From: Bacillota bacterium
Lineage (GTDB): Bacteria > Bacillota > Desulfotomaculia > Desulfotomaculales > JAJYZD01
NCBI GenBank assembly: GCA_021800315.1
Contig: JAJYZD010000041.1
Location: 1 to 18,809 of the forward strand
Direction of reading: 5' to 3'
DNA: 18,809 bases
The notes under the pieces are model-generated. The model had not been told where the DNA came from, made no database searches, and saw only the letters and a program-made list of their open reading frames with translations. Below, piece after piece: positions 1 through 7,745 of this stretch (position 1 is the stretch's first letter; every line of letters begins with the position of its first letter). Both the position numbers and the translations under genes were made by a program.

Positions 1-1
1 C

Positions 2-1216
2 ATAGACGTCACCGTACCCGGTAAGAAGGACAACCCTTACATCCTGCCGATGGTGGACAACGCCGGGTCGCTGATCCAAAACCGGTTGTGGATCCTGGAA
101 TGGGCCGGGGACGGCCGGGGGCCCGCGGTCCTGGCGCAGGCCCTGAACCAGGACCGGGTGGGCGCCGCGGCGGTCGACCGGCCGGAAGTCTTCCGGCCGG
201 CGGCCGGCCGGGAAGACGTCTTGCCGCCGGACGAAGCCTTCCTGGACATCGTCGGGTCCAGTCCGGGAATGGCCAGGGCCAGGGCTTTGGCCCAAAAGGC
301 GGCCGGGACGTCTTCCACCGTGTTGCTGTTGGGCGAGACCGGGACGGGCAAGGAAATCTTCGCCCGCGCCATTCACCGGGCCAGCCCGCGCAAGAAGGGG
401 CCCTTCGTCGCCCTGAACTGCGGTGGGATTACGCCTACCCTGGCGGAGAGCGAATTCTTCGGCTACGAAGACGGCGCCTACACCGGAGCCAAAAAAGGCG
501 GCCAGGCCGGTAAGTTTGAACTGGCCCAGGGGGGCACCATTTTTCTCGACGAGGTCGGCGACCTGCCCCTGTCCCTCCAGACGATCCTGCTGCGGGTGCT
601 GCAGGAGCGCTGCTTTAGCCGGGTGGGCGGCAACAAGTGCGTCACGGTGGATGTGCGGGTAATTGCCGCCACGAACAGGGACCTGGCGCGGGAAGTGGAA
701 GCGGGGAATTTCCGCCGCGACCTGTATTACCGGCTGAACGTGATCGGCATCGAGGTGCCGCCGCTCCGGGAACGGGGCGACGACATTTTCCTCATCGCCG
801 CGGCCTATTTGCGCGGAGTGTCCGGGCGACACCGCCTGGCACCCTCGGTGGAGAGAATCTTCCGCGGCTACCACTGGCCGGGCAACGTACGGGAACTGCA
901 CAACGTTCTGGAAAGGGCGGTCGTTCTGGCCGAGGACAGTTACATCCTGCCCCGGCACCTGCCGCCGGAACTGGTTGCGCCCGGCCGGGGCAAGGTCGCC
1001 GGCACAAGTTCGCTGAAGTCGCTGGAGGAGCAGACGATCCGCGAAGCCTTCCGCAAATGCCGGGGCAACGTATCGGCGACGGCCAGATTGCTGGGTATCA
1101 GCCGCAATACCCTTTACCGCCGGTTGGGATCCAACCTGGCCGGGGGCATCGGCTCTGGGCCGGGATCCTGGCCGGACCCGGGCCGACCGGATTCAAACAG
1201 CCGCTTCGACGCCTAG
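2..1216 (+). CDS. Sigma-54-dependent enhancer-binding transcriptional activator (5' end missing)
   Basis: The frame is open to the left edge of the window, so the sensor domain and true start lie outside; the ATG at 50 is probably internal. The visible part is a complete AAA+ module plus a Fis-type helix-turn-helix. Walker A is GETGTGKE (about 332-355), the sigma-54 contact loop is GAYTGA (473-490, a Tyr variant of GAFTGA), and Walker B is TIFLDEVG (536-559). The AAA+ C-terminal motif WPGNVREL lies near 875-898, and the recognition helix region SATARLLGISRNTLYRRLG is at about 1073-1129. These proteins hydrolyse ATP to open RNA polymerase-sigma-54 complexes from upstream enhancer sites. The gene lies just upstream of a sigma-54 promoter with palindromic upstream sites that recurs at 11339, so it is the natural candidate activator of both operons. 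The effector cannot be told because the sensor domain is cut off. The tail after the HTH (about 28 residues) is low-complexity Gly/Pro/Ser. Confidence 0.93.
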   Translation: MDVTVPGKKDNPYILPMVDNAGSLIQNRLWILEWAGDGRGPAVLAQALNQDRVGAAAVDRPEVFRPAAGREDVLPPDEAFLDIVGSSPGMARARALAQKAAGTSSTVLLLGETGTGKEIFARAIHRASPRKKGPFVALNCGGITPTLAESEFFGYEDGAYTGAKKGGQAGKFELAQGGTIFLDEVGDLPLSLQTILLRVLQERCFSRVGGNKCVTVDVRVIAATNRDLAREVEAGNFRRDLYYRLNVIGIEVPPLRERGDDIFLIAAAYLRGVSGRHRLAPSVERIFRGYHWPGNVRELHNVLERAVVLAEDSYILPRHLPPELVAPGRGKVAGTSSLKSLEEQTIREAFRKCRGNVSATARLLGISRNTLYRRLGSNLAGGIGSGPGSWPDPGRPDSNSRFDA

Positions 1217-1251
1217 CCGGTGGGCCGGGGCGGTTACCGAAAAGACCGCAA

Positions 1252-1277
1252 CGGGGGGGGCCGCCAGGCCCCCCCCG
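1252..1277 (+). terminator. GC-rich perfect hairpin after the regulator gene (possible terminator)
   Basis: An 11-bp perfect inverted repeat, CGGGGGGGGCC (1252-1262) and GGCCCCCCCCG (1267-1277), encloses a 4-nt loop GCCA. It begins 36 nt after the regulator stop codon. There is no T-tract after it, so it is not a textbook intrinsic terminator. It could still pause polymerase, protect the mRNA end or insulate the regulator from the next operon. Confidence 0.45.
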
Positions 1278-1320
1278 CGCCGTACAACCACCCGAATGAC
1301 TGCGGAGGGATGGGGCGCGG

Positions 1321-1355
1321 CCGTCTTCAATTTCCCGCCGTCTTCAATTTTCCCG
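1321..1355 (+). repeat. Tandem 17/18-bp direct repeat
   Basis: CCGTCTTCAATTTCCCG (1321-1337) is followed directly by CCGTCTTCAATTTTCCCG (1338-1355); they differ by one extra T. The pair sits just upstream of the activator-site array. The A/T-rich core stands out from the GC-rich surroundings. Whether it binds a protein is unknown. Confidence 0.6.
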
Positions 1356-1372
1356 ACCCCGCTTACAATACG

Positions 1373-1468
1373 CATCATTGATGACTTGGGGCATCATGGA
1401 TGATATCGCCCCCATCCAAGGGCAAGATGACCGGGCCGGTCCGGTCTTGGCTGATGACGGCCGGCATC
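1373..1468 (+). promoter_or_regulatory. Upstream activator-site array of the first sigma-54 promoter
   Basis: Three dyad elements are built from CATC/GATG half-sites: CATCATTGATG (1373-1383), CATCATGGATG (1392-1402) and GATGACGGCCGGCATC (1453-1468, half-sites in the opposite order). They begin about 137, 118 and 57 nt upstream of the promoter -24 box, the normal location of enhancer sites for sigma-54 activators. The same array occurs at 11201-11296 with spacing to its promoter within 1-2 nt. Binding by the regulator encoded at 2-1216 is inferred. Confidence 0.7.
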
Positions 1469-1509
1469 GTTGACCGGCACCGGCGAAGCGGAGGCCTGAA
1501 TTTTAGCAA

Positions 1510-1525
1510 TGGCACGGTAATTGCA
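1510..1525 (+). promoter_or_regulatory. Sigma-54 (-24/-12) promoter of the dehydratase/thiolase operon
   Basis: TGGCACGGTAATTGCA fits the sigma-54 consensus (TGGCAC, five bases, TTGCA), with the invariant GG and GC 12 nt apart. Transcription should start near 1536. The identical 16-mer recurs at 11339-11354. Confidence 0.9.
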
Positions 1526-1782
1526 CAACTCTTTTCCTAAACCATGGCAACCTTGACCGGATCGGCCCCCGCTGCCGCTTCAATTGAGCGCCACCGGGGT
1601 ATCCGGCGGGGTGTCCGGCAAAAGGCAGGCAGTATGCACGGTTAACCGGCGGTCTGCTCCCGGGGAGCCGGGCCGGAGGGGCGTCACCGTCAAGGCCTTG
1701 GCGCCTTGGTCCGTTCCCCGGTCCGACGGACCGGAGGCGTGGTCCGCCGGGTGGAAAACGATGGGCCGGGAGGTTTTGGGCA

Positions 1783-2949
1783 ATGCGCAGGGTAGCTGTC
1801 GCGGGTGTGGGCATGACCAGGTTCGGCCGCTCCGATCTCACCCTGGTGGAGTTGTTTGCCGAGGCCGCCATGGAGGCGGTCAATGCGTCGAATATTAAAG
1901 CCCGCGATGTTCAGGCGCTGTTCCTGGGCAACGTGCTGGGCGATTTTGAAGAGGGGCAGTTGAATCTGGCTCCGCTTTGCGCGAACGAACTGGGGATGGC
2001 GAACGAGGTTCCCGCCACGCGGGTGGAGGGAGCGTGCGCCTCGGGCGGTGTGGCCATTCGGGAAGCCTTGGCCTGGGTGGCTGCCGGCTTCTACGACATC
2101 GTCCTGGCCGGGGGGGTGGAACGGGCCACGGCGATGGACACGCCGCTGGCCACCCGTACTTTCGCCATGAACTCGGACGCCCGGTACGAGGCGAACACCG
2201 GGGTTACCTTTCCGGCTGTTTTCGCCATGCTGGCGCGGCTATACGCCCAAACCCACGGCCTGTCCCTCCAAACCCTCAAAGAGCAAATGGCCCTGGTCGC
2301 GGTCAAAAATCACAGGCATGGCGCCAGGAACCCGCTGGCCCAGTTTCAGAAGGAAATCACGGTGGAAATGGTGCTACAAAGCGCCATGGTGGCCGATCCG
2401 TTGCAACTTTTTGACTGCTGTCCTTTCACCGACGGAGCGGCGGCCCTGGTGCTCGCCTCCGAGGATGTAATCACCCGGCTCACGGATAAACCGGTTTACA
2501 TCCTGGGAGTGGGTCAGGGTTCCAACGGGGCCCTGATCCGGCAGAAGAACCCGGCCAGGATCCGGGCGCGGGAGGCCGCCGCCGGCCAGGCGTTCCGCAT
2601 GGCCGGGCTGAAGCCCTCGGACGTCGATGTGGTGGAACTCCACGATTGCTTTACCATAGCCGAAATACTGGCCAGCGAAGCGATGGGCTTCTTCCCGTAC
2701 GGAGAGGGCGGCCGGGCCGTGGAAAAGGGGGAAACGACCCTGGGCGGCCGCCTGCCGGTCAATCCGTCCGGGGGGCTGAAGGCCAAGGGCCATCCCATCG
2801 GCGCTACGGGCGTTGCGCAGGCCTGTGAGATCGTCCGGCAGCTCAGGGGCGAATGCGGCGAGCGGCAGGTTGAAGGTGCCAGGATCGGCATGAGCGACAC
2901 CCTGGGCGGGGACCTGGCCACCGTGGTCGATATCATTTACGGCGTTTAG
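1783..2949 (+). CDS. SCP2-type thiolase (3-oxoacyl-CoA thiolase, likely works with the DUF35 partner)
   Basis: 388 residues, a normal length for a thiolase-fold enzyme. The nucleophile is C85 in EGACASGG. The usual NEAF motif is replaced by ELHDCF (H287, D288), and the second catalytic His is H337 in GLKAKGHPIGATG. The usual C-terminal Cys (CxGGG) is absent: the matching stretch is SDTLGGD (371-377). The HD motif and the lost C-terminal Cys mark the sterol-carrier-protein-2/lipid-transfer subfamily rather than classic biosynthetic thiolases. Members of this subfamily often cleave 2-branched 3-oxoacyl-CoAs and commonly need a DUF35 protein, which is the next gene 14 nt downstream. Examples are benzoylsuccinyl-CoA thiolase BbsAB and mammalian SCPx. 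The following HSD10-like dehydrogenase suggests a 2-methyl-3-oxoacyl-CoA substrate such as 2-methylacetoacetyl-CoA. The substrate is inferred; the family is secure. It is the first gene after the sigma-54 promoter. Confidence 0.9.
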   Translation: MRRVAVAGVGMTRFGRSDLTLVELFAEAAMEAVNASNIKARDVQALFLGNVLGDFEEGQLNLAPLCANELGMANEVPATRVEGACASGGVAIREALAWVAAGFYDIVLAGGVERATAMDTPLATRTFAMNSDARYEANTGVTFPAVFAMLARLYAQTHGLSLQTLKEQMALVAVKNHRHGARNPLAQFQKEITVEMVLQSAMVADPLQLFDCCPFTDGAAALVLASEDVITRLTDKPVYILGVGQGSNGALIRQKNPARIRAREAAAGQAFRMAGLKPSDVDVVELHDCFTIAEILASEAMGFFPYGEGGRAVEKGETTLGGRLPVNPSGGLKAKGHPIGATGVAQACEIVRQLRGECGERQVEGARIGMSDTLGGDLATVVDIIYGV

Positions 2950-2963
2950 GGAGGTGGAAACCC

Positions 2964-3365
2964 TTGGCTTACCCATTAACGGGGCGGCAATTTTACGAGG
3001 GCTTGAAACAAGGCCGGCTCCTGGGTCTAAAGTGCGAAGAATGCGGCGCTCACACCGCTCCGCCGAAAATGGCCTGCGCGGAATGCGGTTCGGTCTCGGT
3101 TACGGTGACCGGGCTTTCCGGCCGCGGCGTGCTCCGGACGTTTACCGTCGTCCGCGTCGCGCCGGAGGGCTTCCAGGCTCCCTATATCGTGGCCGTGTCC
3201 GAATTGGCAGAAGGACCGTGGCTGATGGGTAACCTGGAGGGCGTCGCCGCGGACCAGGCGGACGAGAGTCTTATGGGCCGGCAGGTGCGCGTCGGTTACC
3301 GGATTCTCCCGCCCCTGGACTATGCCGCCGGTGAAGTTGTAACCATTACTTTTTCCCTGGAGTAG
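2964..3365 (+). CDS. DUF35 Zn-ribbon/OB-fold protein, partner of the thiolase
   Basis: 133 residues starting at TTG 2964, preceded by GGGAGG (2949-2954) that overlaps the thiolase stop region. An N-terminal helix (residues 5-17) leads into a rubredoxin-like zinc ribbon, CEEC-x10-CAEC (about residues 22-39). An OB-fold beta-rich half follows to the end. This is the standard DUF35/DUF35_N architecture (COG1545). DUF35 proteins form stable complexes with SCP2-type thiolases and place or channel the acyl-CoA; known cases are the archaeal acetoacetyl-CoA thiolase/HMG-CoA synthase complex, BbsA-BbsB, and the steroid aldolase Ltp2 complex. A catalytic role of its own is not expected. The adjacency and length match such pairs. 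Confidence 0.9.
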   Translation: MAYPLTGRQFYEGLKQGRLLGLKCEECGAHTAPPKMACAECGSVSVTVTGLSGRGVLRTFTVVRVAPEGFQAPYIVAVSELAEGPWLMGNLEGVAADQADESLMGRQVRVGYRILPPLDYAAGEVVTITFSLE

Positions 3366-3398
3366 GCGGAAAAATTCATTGGAACGGAGGCCGGGGAG

Positions 3399-4166
3399 AT
3401 GGAGATAAAGGGTTTGGTCGCCGTGGTGACGGGCGGGGCGTCCGGCCTGGGCGAGGCTACCGTACGCGGTTTCGTCGGCCGGGGCGCCTGCGCGGTGATT
3501 TTGGACACGGCCGCGGAAAAGGGCCGCCGGTTAGCGGCCGAACTGGGAGCGGAGGCCCTTTTCGCCGCCGCCGACGTGACCAGCGAGGAAAGTGTCAACC
3601 AGGCTTTGGACTCGGCCGTGGCAAAGTTCGGTGCCATCCATGTTACGGTCAACTGCGCCGGCGTGGCCCCCGGGCAGAAGGTCCTGGGCCGGGGCGGCCC
3701 CACGCCGCTCGACCCGTTCGAGAAGGCCGTCCGCATCAACCTGATCGGGTCTTACAACGTCCTGCGTCTTGCCGCCGGCCGCATGGTGCGCAACACGCCC
3801 AACGGGGATGGCGAGCGGGGAGTGATCATCAACACGGCGTCGGTGGCCGCCTTCGAGGGGCAGATCGGCCAGGCCGCCTACAGCGCGTCCAAAGGCGGTA
3901 TCGTCGGGATGGTCCTGCCCGTAGCCCGGGAACTGGCCGCCCACGGCATCCGCGTCCTCGCCATCGCGCCGGGCGTGATGGAAACGCCCATGGTCGCGGG
4001 CATGCCGGACAACGTGCGCGAGTCCCTGGGGACCATGACGCCCTTCCCGCCCCGTTTCGGCCGGCCGGCCGAGTACGCCGCGCTGGTGCAGGCCATCGTC
4101 GAAAATCCCTACCTTAACGGTACGACCATCCGCCTGGACGGGGCCATCCGGATGCAGCCGAAATAG
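3399..4166 (+). CDS. HSD10-like short-chain 3-hydroxyacyl-CoA dehydrogenase (2-methyl-3-hydroxybutyryl-CoA dehydrogenase type)
   Basis: 255-residue classical SDR with ATG 3399 and CGGAGG 8 nt before it. The NAD motif is TGGASGLG (11-18), D36 after the second strand favours NAD over NADP, and the structural motif is NCAG (85-88). The catalytic residues are S148, Y161 and K165 (YSASK). The match to vertebrate HSD17B10 as I remember it is striking: stretches such as GVIINTASVAAFEGQ and QAAYSASKGGIVGM, and the C-terminal RLDGAIRMQP, look nearly identical. HSD10 oxidises 2-methyl-3-hydroxybutyryl-CoA and short 3-hydroxyacyl-CoAs with NAD+ in isoleucine breakdown. In this operon it would produce the 3-oxoacyl-CoA for the thiolase two genes upstream. 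The 2-methyl preference is inferred from the HSD10 likeness and not proven. Confidence 0.92.
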   Translation: MEIKGLVAVVTGGASGLGEATVRGFVGRGACAVILDTAAEKGRRLAAELGAEALFAAADVTSEESVNQALDSAVAKFGAIHVTVNCAGVAPGQKVLGRGGPTPLDPFEKAVRINLIGSYNVLRLAAGRMVRNTPNGDGERGVIINTASVAAFEGQIGQAAYSASKGGIVGMVLPVARELAAHGIRVLAIAPGVMETPMVAGMPDNVRESLGTMTPFPPRFGRPAEYAALVQAIVENPYLNGTTIRLDGAIRMQPK

Positions 4167-4210
4167 ATTCGGGCCGTCCCGCCCCGGGCCGGCGTAAAGG
4201 GGGAAGCGCA

Positions 4211-5122
4211 ATGCGGGTGTTGTTGATCGGTCAGGACCGGTTCGGCCGGGATTGTCTGCAAAATCTGGTGGGCCAGGGAGAACAAGTGGTCGGCGTGATT
4301 ACGGTTCCCGAGGGCAAAAAGCCCAACCCCTTGCAGGAATCGGCGGTGGAACAGGGTTTGCCGTTGATCATGCCCGCACGCCTTAAGGATGAGGGGATCG
4401 TCGAATGGGCCGCCGGCCTGGGGGCGGAGTTGGCGGTGCTGGCGTACGTGACCGGTTTCGTGCCCGCCGGGATGATCCGTCTTTTCCCGCGCGGGGCCAT
4501 AAACTACCATCCCTCGCTTTTGCCTGGGTACCGGGGCGGGAGCGCCATCGCCCGGGCTATAATCGCCGGTGAGAAGGAGACGGGGGTAACCGTTCACTAC
4601 ATCGACGAAGGGGTGGACACCGGCGACATCATCTTGCAGCAGAGCGTGCCCATCTCCCCGGTAGACAACACGGTCACCCTTTATTTTGACAAACTGTACC
4701 CGCTGGGCCTCGCCCTTTTGTCCGAAGCCGTGCGCCTGATCGGCGCGGGCCGGGCCCCGCGCATCCCCCAGGATGAACGGCTGGCGTCCTTCCACCCGGT
4801 GTTGAAGGAGGCGGATGCCCGTATCGACTGGCGTCAGGCGGCGGGACGGATCCACGACCTGGTCCGGGGGGCCATGCCTTCTCCCGGTGCCGGCACTACG
4901 TTCCGGGGTGAAAAAGTGGTGATTTATGAAGCGGCCGGCCCGGCGGAGGGGGGCTCCGGTGCCGCGCCGGGGCGGATTCAGGCCCTGGGCGGGGACGGCT
5001 TGCTCGTGGGCACGGGGCGGGGTGATCTGCTCGTGCGAAAAGTGGTATGGCGGGGTCGCCGGGTGGCGGCTCCGGAATTCGCCGGCTCCAGCGCCCTGCA
5101 GGTGGGCGAGGCCTTCGTATAA
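4211..5122 (+). CDS. 10-formyltetrahydrofolate-dependent formyltransferase/hydrolase-like protein
   Basis: 303 residues with the fold of methionyl-tRNA formyltransferase and the N-terminal domain of 10-formyl-THF dehydrogenase (ALDH1L1). The folate-binding/catalytic block is INYHPSLLPGYRGG (97-110) followed by GVDTGDI (134-140). The catalytic triad N98, H100, D136 keeps the N-x-H and 36-residue H-to-D spacing of E. coli Fmt. The second half (SEAVRLI...APRIPQ, then IDWRQAAGRIHDLVRG) continues into the OB-like C-terminal domain and resembles ALDH1L1 more than Fmt. There are no fmt/def/rsm neighbours, so a housekeeping role on initiator tRNA is unlikely. It lies in an acyl-CoA catabolic operon, where it would move or release a formyl group. 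Transfer of formyl to CoA, giving formyl-CoA for the ThDP enzyme at 11526, is a hypothesis. Confidence 0.85.
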   Translation: MRVLLIGQDRFGRDCLQNLVGQGEQVVGVITVPEGKKPNPLQESAVEQGLPLIMPARLKDEGIVEWAAGLGAELAVLAYVTGFVPAGMIRLFPRGAINYHPSLLPGYRGGSAIARAIIAGEKETGVTVHYIDEGVDTGDIILQQSVPISPVDNTVTLYFDKLYPLGLALLSEAVRLIGAGRAPRIPQDERLASFHPVLKEADARIDWRQAAGRIHDLVRGAMPSPGAGTTFRGEKVVIYEAAGPAEGGSGAAPGRIQALGGDGLLVGTGRGDLLVRKVVWRGRRVAAPEFAGSSALQVGEAFV

Positions 5123-5197
5123 ACAGCCGCCGGGGCGGCTTCCGAACGACGGATGTCCGGCCCGCAAGGCCCTGAATGAGAGGCGTGGTAACGGGCT

Positions 5198-6550
5198 ATG
5201 GAAGAAAAAAAGAAAAAGCGGTCCTCGGCCAAGACGTTGCAAACCGCCCGCGAGGCAGGTTACTTCGGCAAAAAAATGTTGGCCCGGACGCGTAGCGCCG
5301 TGGAAGCGGGTCAGCCGGTGGGCTGGGCGATGGTGGAATGGTGGCTGGGCGCGACCATCGCCAAAGCCATGGGGGTGGAAATGGTCTTCCCGGAAAACTA
5401 CGGTGCTTTTTGCGCCGCGTCCCGCACGGCCGAAGCCAACCTGGACTATTCGGAAAGCGACGGCTTTCCGTCCACCCTTTGCGGTTACGCCCGCAACTGC
5501 CTGGGCTACACGCGCAGGCTCAAGGAAAACGGCTTCGTCATTCCCGCGGACGCCACCGGCGGGGGCATGCCCAAACCGGATTTCCTCCTGGCCTGCGGGG
5601 CGGCCTGCGACGCGCGTTACAAGTGGTTCCAGGCGCTGGGCCGTTACCTGGATGTACCCGTGTGGCTGCTGGAGTTTCCCCAAACCGGGTCCCGTGAATA
5701 TTTTCTGCCCGGGAACAAGGAAGAAAACATCCGGTTCATGGTGGGCGAGCTGCGTTCCTTCGTGTCCTTCCTGGAAAGCCTCCTGGGCCGCAAAATGGAT
5801 TGGGACGCGCTGGCGGAGCGGCTGGACATATTGTTCAAGACGCACGCTCTGGCGCACGCCGTGGACCGCCTGCGTCTGGCCGTGCCCAGCCCGGCCATGA
5901 GCACCGATTTCTGGGCCCTCATGATCCCGCACCTCTATCTGCCGGATGATCCGGAAACGCTGGCTTTTTACGGGCGGGTGTACGACGAGGTGAAATACAA
6001 GGTCGACCACAACATAGGCGCCGTTCCCAACGAGCGTTACCGCATGATGTTTGCCGAGTTGCCGCCGTGGCACACCCTCGGTTTCTTCGACGAGGTGGCC
6101 GAAAGACACGGCGTGGCCTTTGCTTTCGAGAGCTGGAACTACCATGTTCCGCCCCCGCTGCCGGCCGGGGAAAAGGAAGGGATCGGCGACCCGCTGGAGT
6201 TGATCGCCCGATACTCCTACCATAAGTTTCACCACGGCGCGGACGCGGGCGTGAAGTACGGAGTCGACCCGATCATCTTCACCGCGCCCTACCTGGAATA
6301 CGTCCAGGATTACCGGATCGACGGACTCATGTGCCATCCGCTGGTGTCCTGCCGTCCGGCCACCTATACCCTGATGCATTTGCGCAACGTCCTCCTGGAA
6401 AAGTTTAAGGTGCCTTCGGTCGTAGTCGAGGGTGACATTGTCGACATGCGCGTGTTCAACGAGGAAGAGGCCCATGCCAAAATGGACGCGTTTATCGAAA
6501 CTATGGACTACCACCGGGAATTGAGGCGAAAAGAAGGTCTAAACTGGTAG
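5198..6550 (+). CDS. 2-hydroxyacyl-CoA dehydratase / benzoyl-CoA reductase subunit B-like
   Basis: 450 residues of the HgdA/HgdB/BcrB/BcrC family (Pfam HGD-D), closest by eye to BcrB/BzdO-type subunits. Typical blocks are STLCGYARNCLGY (92-104), PDFLLACGAACDARYKWFQ (127-145) and LMCHPLVSCRP (377-387). Candidate [4Fe-4S] ligands are among C95, C101, C133, C137, C379 and C385. With the 385-residue protein 21 nt downstream it should form the catalytic heterodimer. That heterodimer takes one electron from an ATP-driven activator and either dehydrates a 2-hydroxyacyl-CoA through a ketyl radical or reduces an aromatic acyl-CoA. The N-terminus is very Lys-rich (MEEKKKKR). The start at ATG 5198 has only a weak Shine-Dalgarno. 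Sequence alone does not separate dehydratase from reductase activity. Confidence 0.9.
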   Translation: MEEKKKKRSSAKTLQTAREAGYFGKKMLARTRSAVEAGQPVGWAMVEWWLGATIAKAMGVEMVFPENYGAFCAASRTAEANLDYSESDGFPSTLCGYARNCLGYTRRLKENGFVIPADATGGGMPKPDFLLACGAACDARYKWFQALGRYLDVPVWLLEFPQTGSREYFLPGNKEENIRFMVGELRSFVSFLESLLGRKMDWDALAERLDILFKTHALAHAVDRLRLAVPSPAMSTDFWALMIPHLYLPDDPETLAFYGRVYDEVKYKVDHNIGAVPNERYRMMFAELPPWHTLGFFDEVAERHGVAFAFESWNYHVPPPLPAGEKEGIGDPLELIARYSYHKFHHGADAGVKYGVDPIIFTAPYLEYVQDYRIDGLMCHPLVSCRPATYTLMHLRNVLLEKFKVPSVVVEGDIVDMRVFNEEEAHAKMDAFIETMDYHRELRRKEGLNW

Positions 6551-6570
6551 GAGCGAAAGGCGGGTCGGGC

Positions 6571-7728
6571 ATGGCCGAAGAAAAGGGCCTGAGGCGGGCG
6601 GCGGAAATCTACGCCGACCGGTTCCGGGCGGCCAGGGAACTTAAGGAAAAAGGACATAAGATCGCCGGCTATTTTTGTTGTTACGTACCCGTGGAATTGC
6701 TATCCGCGGCGGGCTTCGTCCCCATGCGCATTCTCGGCGATATGGGCGAGCCCGTAACGGTGGCGGATACCTACCTGCCCACCATGATGTGCCCCTTTTT
6801 CCGCAGTTGCCTGGACCTCGGCCTCAAGGGCAGGTATGATTTCCTGGACGCTTTTGTCGGCGTTCACGCCTGCGACGGCGCGGAAAGGGTAAGCGCGGTC
6901 TGGCGTTCGTATCTGCAATACCCCTGTGTTTTTTACCTGGACACCCCTCATACGGCCCATGATCATGCGCTGGTCTTTTTCCAGAAGCAATTGGGCTACC
7001 TTCAGGCTGTCCTGGAGGAACATACCGGCCGAAAGATATCCGGCGCCGCGGTAAAGGAACAAATCAGCCTGTACAACAGGCAAAGACGGTTGGTGCGCGA
7101 GCTTTACAAACTGAGGCAGGTCGATCCGCCGCCGGTTTCGGGCACCGAGGTGCTGCAGGTGGCGGTTGCGCTGCTGCAATTGCCGGTGCAGGAGGGCAAC
7201 CGGTTGGTGGAAGACGTTATCGCGGAAGTTAAGGCCAGGCGGCCCGGCCCGGCGCCGAAAAAATCGCGGCTCCTGGTTTCGGGGTGTTTGATTGACAACA
7301 TCGCCATCACCGGGCTGATTGAAGAATGCGGCCTGCGGGTGGTGATGGACGACACGGCCATCGGCAGCCGTACGTTCGGGCACGACGTCGAACCCACCCC
7401 GGACCCGCTCAAGGGTTTGGCCGACCGTTACCTGGCTAAAATCGTCTGCCCGCGGACCTTCCGGGAAACCGGGAAGAGCAGGGCGGAGGATCTGGAGCAG
7501 AGGTACGCTTACCTGAAGAGCTTCATTCAAGACTGGAAGGTGGACGGCGTTTACCTTAACCTGATCCGGAACTGCGATATCCACGGCTATGAGATCCCCG
7601 AGCTTAAGCATTACCTGGAGGGATTGGGGGTACCGGTTCTGGCCGTCGAACAGGATTATTCCACCGCCGGTCTCGCTCCCTTGCGGACCAGGTTCCAGGC
7701 GTTCGCGGAAACGATGGAAATCGATTGA
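6571..7728 (+). CDS. 2-hydroxyacyl-CoA dehydratase / benzoyl-CoA reductase subunit C-like
   Basis: 385 residues, the usual size of HgdB/HadC/BcrC/BzdN subunits. Family signatures are GYFCCYVPVELLSAAGFVPMRI (split here at residues 33-54), MMCPFFRSCLDLGLKGRYDFLD (around 72-93), HACDGAERV (99-107), a mid-protein VSGCLIDN and a late LIRNCDIHGYEIPEL. Cluster-ligand candidates are C36, C74, C101 and the Cys of RNCDIHG. It is the smaller half of the catalytic heterodimer with the preceding gene and should bind a second [4Fe-4S] cluster. The stop codon lies 18 nt before the crotonase start. HGD-D subunits of this type are oxygen-sensitive, which fits a strict anaerobe. Confidence 0.9.
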   Translation: MAEEKGLRRAAEIYADRFRAARELKEKGHKIAGYFCCYVPVELLSAAGFVPMRILGDMGEPVTVADTYLPTMMCPFFRSCLDLGLKGRYDFLDAFVGVHACDGAERVSAVWRSYLQYPCVFYLDTPHTAHDHALVFFQKQLGYLQAVLEEHTGRKISGAAVKEQISLYNRQRRLVRELYKLRQVDPPPVSGTEVLQVAVALLQLPVQEGNRLVEDVIAEVKARRPGPAPKKSRLLVSGCLIDNIAITGLIEECGLRVVMDDTAIGSRTFGHDVEPTPDPLKGLADRYLAKIVCPRTFRETGKSRAEDLEQRYAYLKSFIQDWKVDGVYLNLIRNCDIHGYEIPELKHYLEGLGVPVLAVEQDYSTAGLAPLRTRFQAFAETMEID

Positions 7729-7745
7729 ATAGGGGGAATACCGGC

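Larger units (their letters stand above)
1217..1782 (+). other. Gene-free control region between regulator and catabolic operon
   Basis: No credible gene is seen here. In order it holds a GC-rich perfect hairpin just after the regulator, a tandem 17-18 bp repeat (1321-1355), three activator-type palindromic elements (1373-1468), a sigma-54 promoter (1510-1525) and a leader of about 247 nt up to the thiolase ATG. The thiolase ribosome-binding site is GGGAGG at 1768-1773, 9 nt before ATG 1783. The block 1361-1525 is a near copy of 11190-11354, which argues that it is functional rather than random spacer. Confidence 0.75.

Noticed and set aside
1584..1898. A 104-codon plus-strand frame overlapping the thiolase start
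   Set aside because: No family likeness, no good ribosome-binding site, and it overlaps the well-supported thiolase start and its leader.
4109..6514. Very long open frame (801 codons) on the minus strand
   Set aside because: It lies opposite two convincing plus-strand genes with full family motifs; its translation is His/Gly/Arg-rich with no recognisable domain, as expected from antisense of GC-rich codons.
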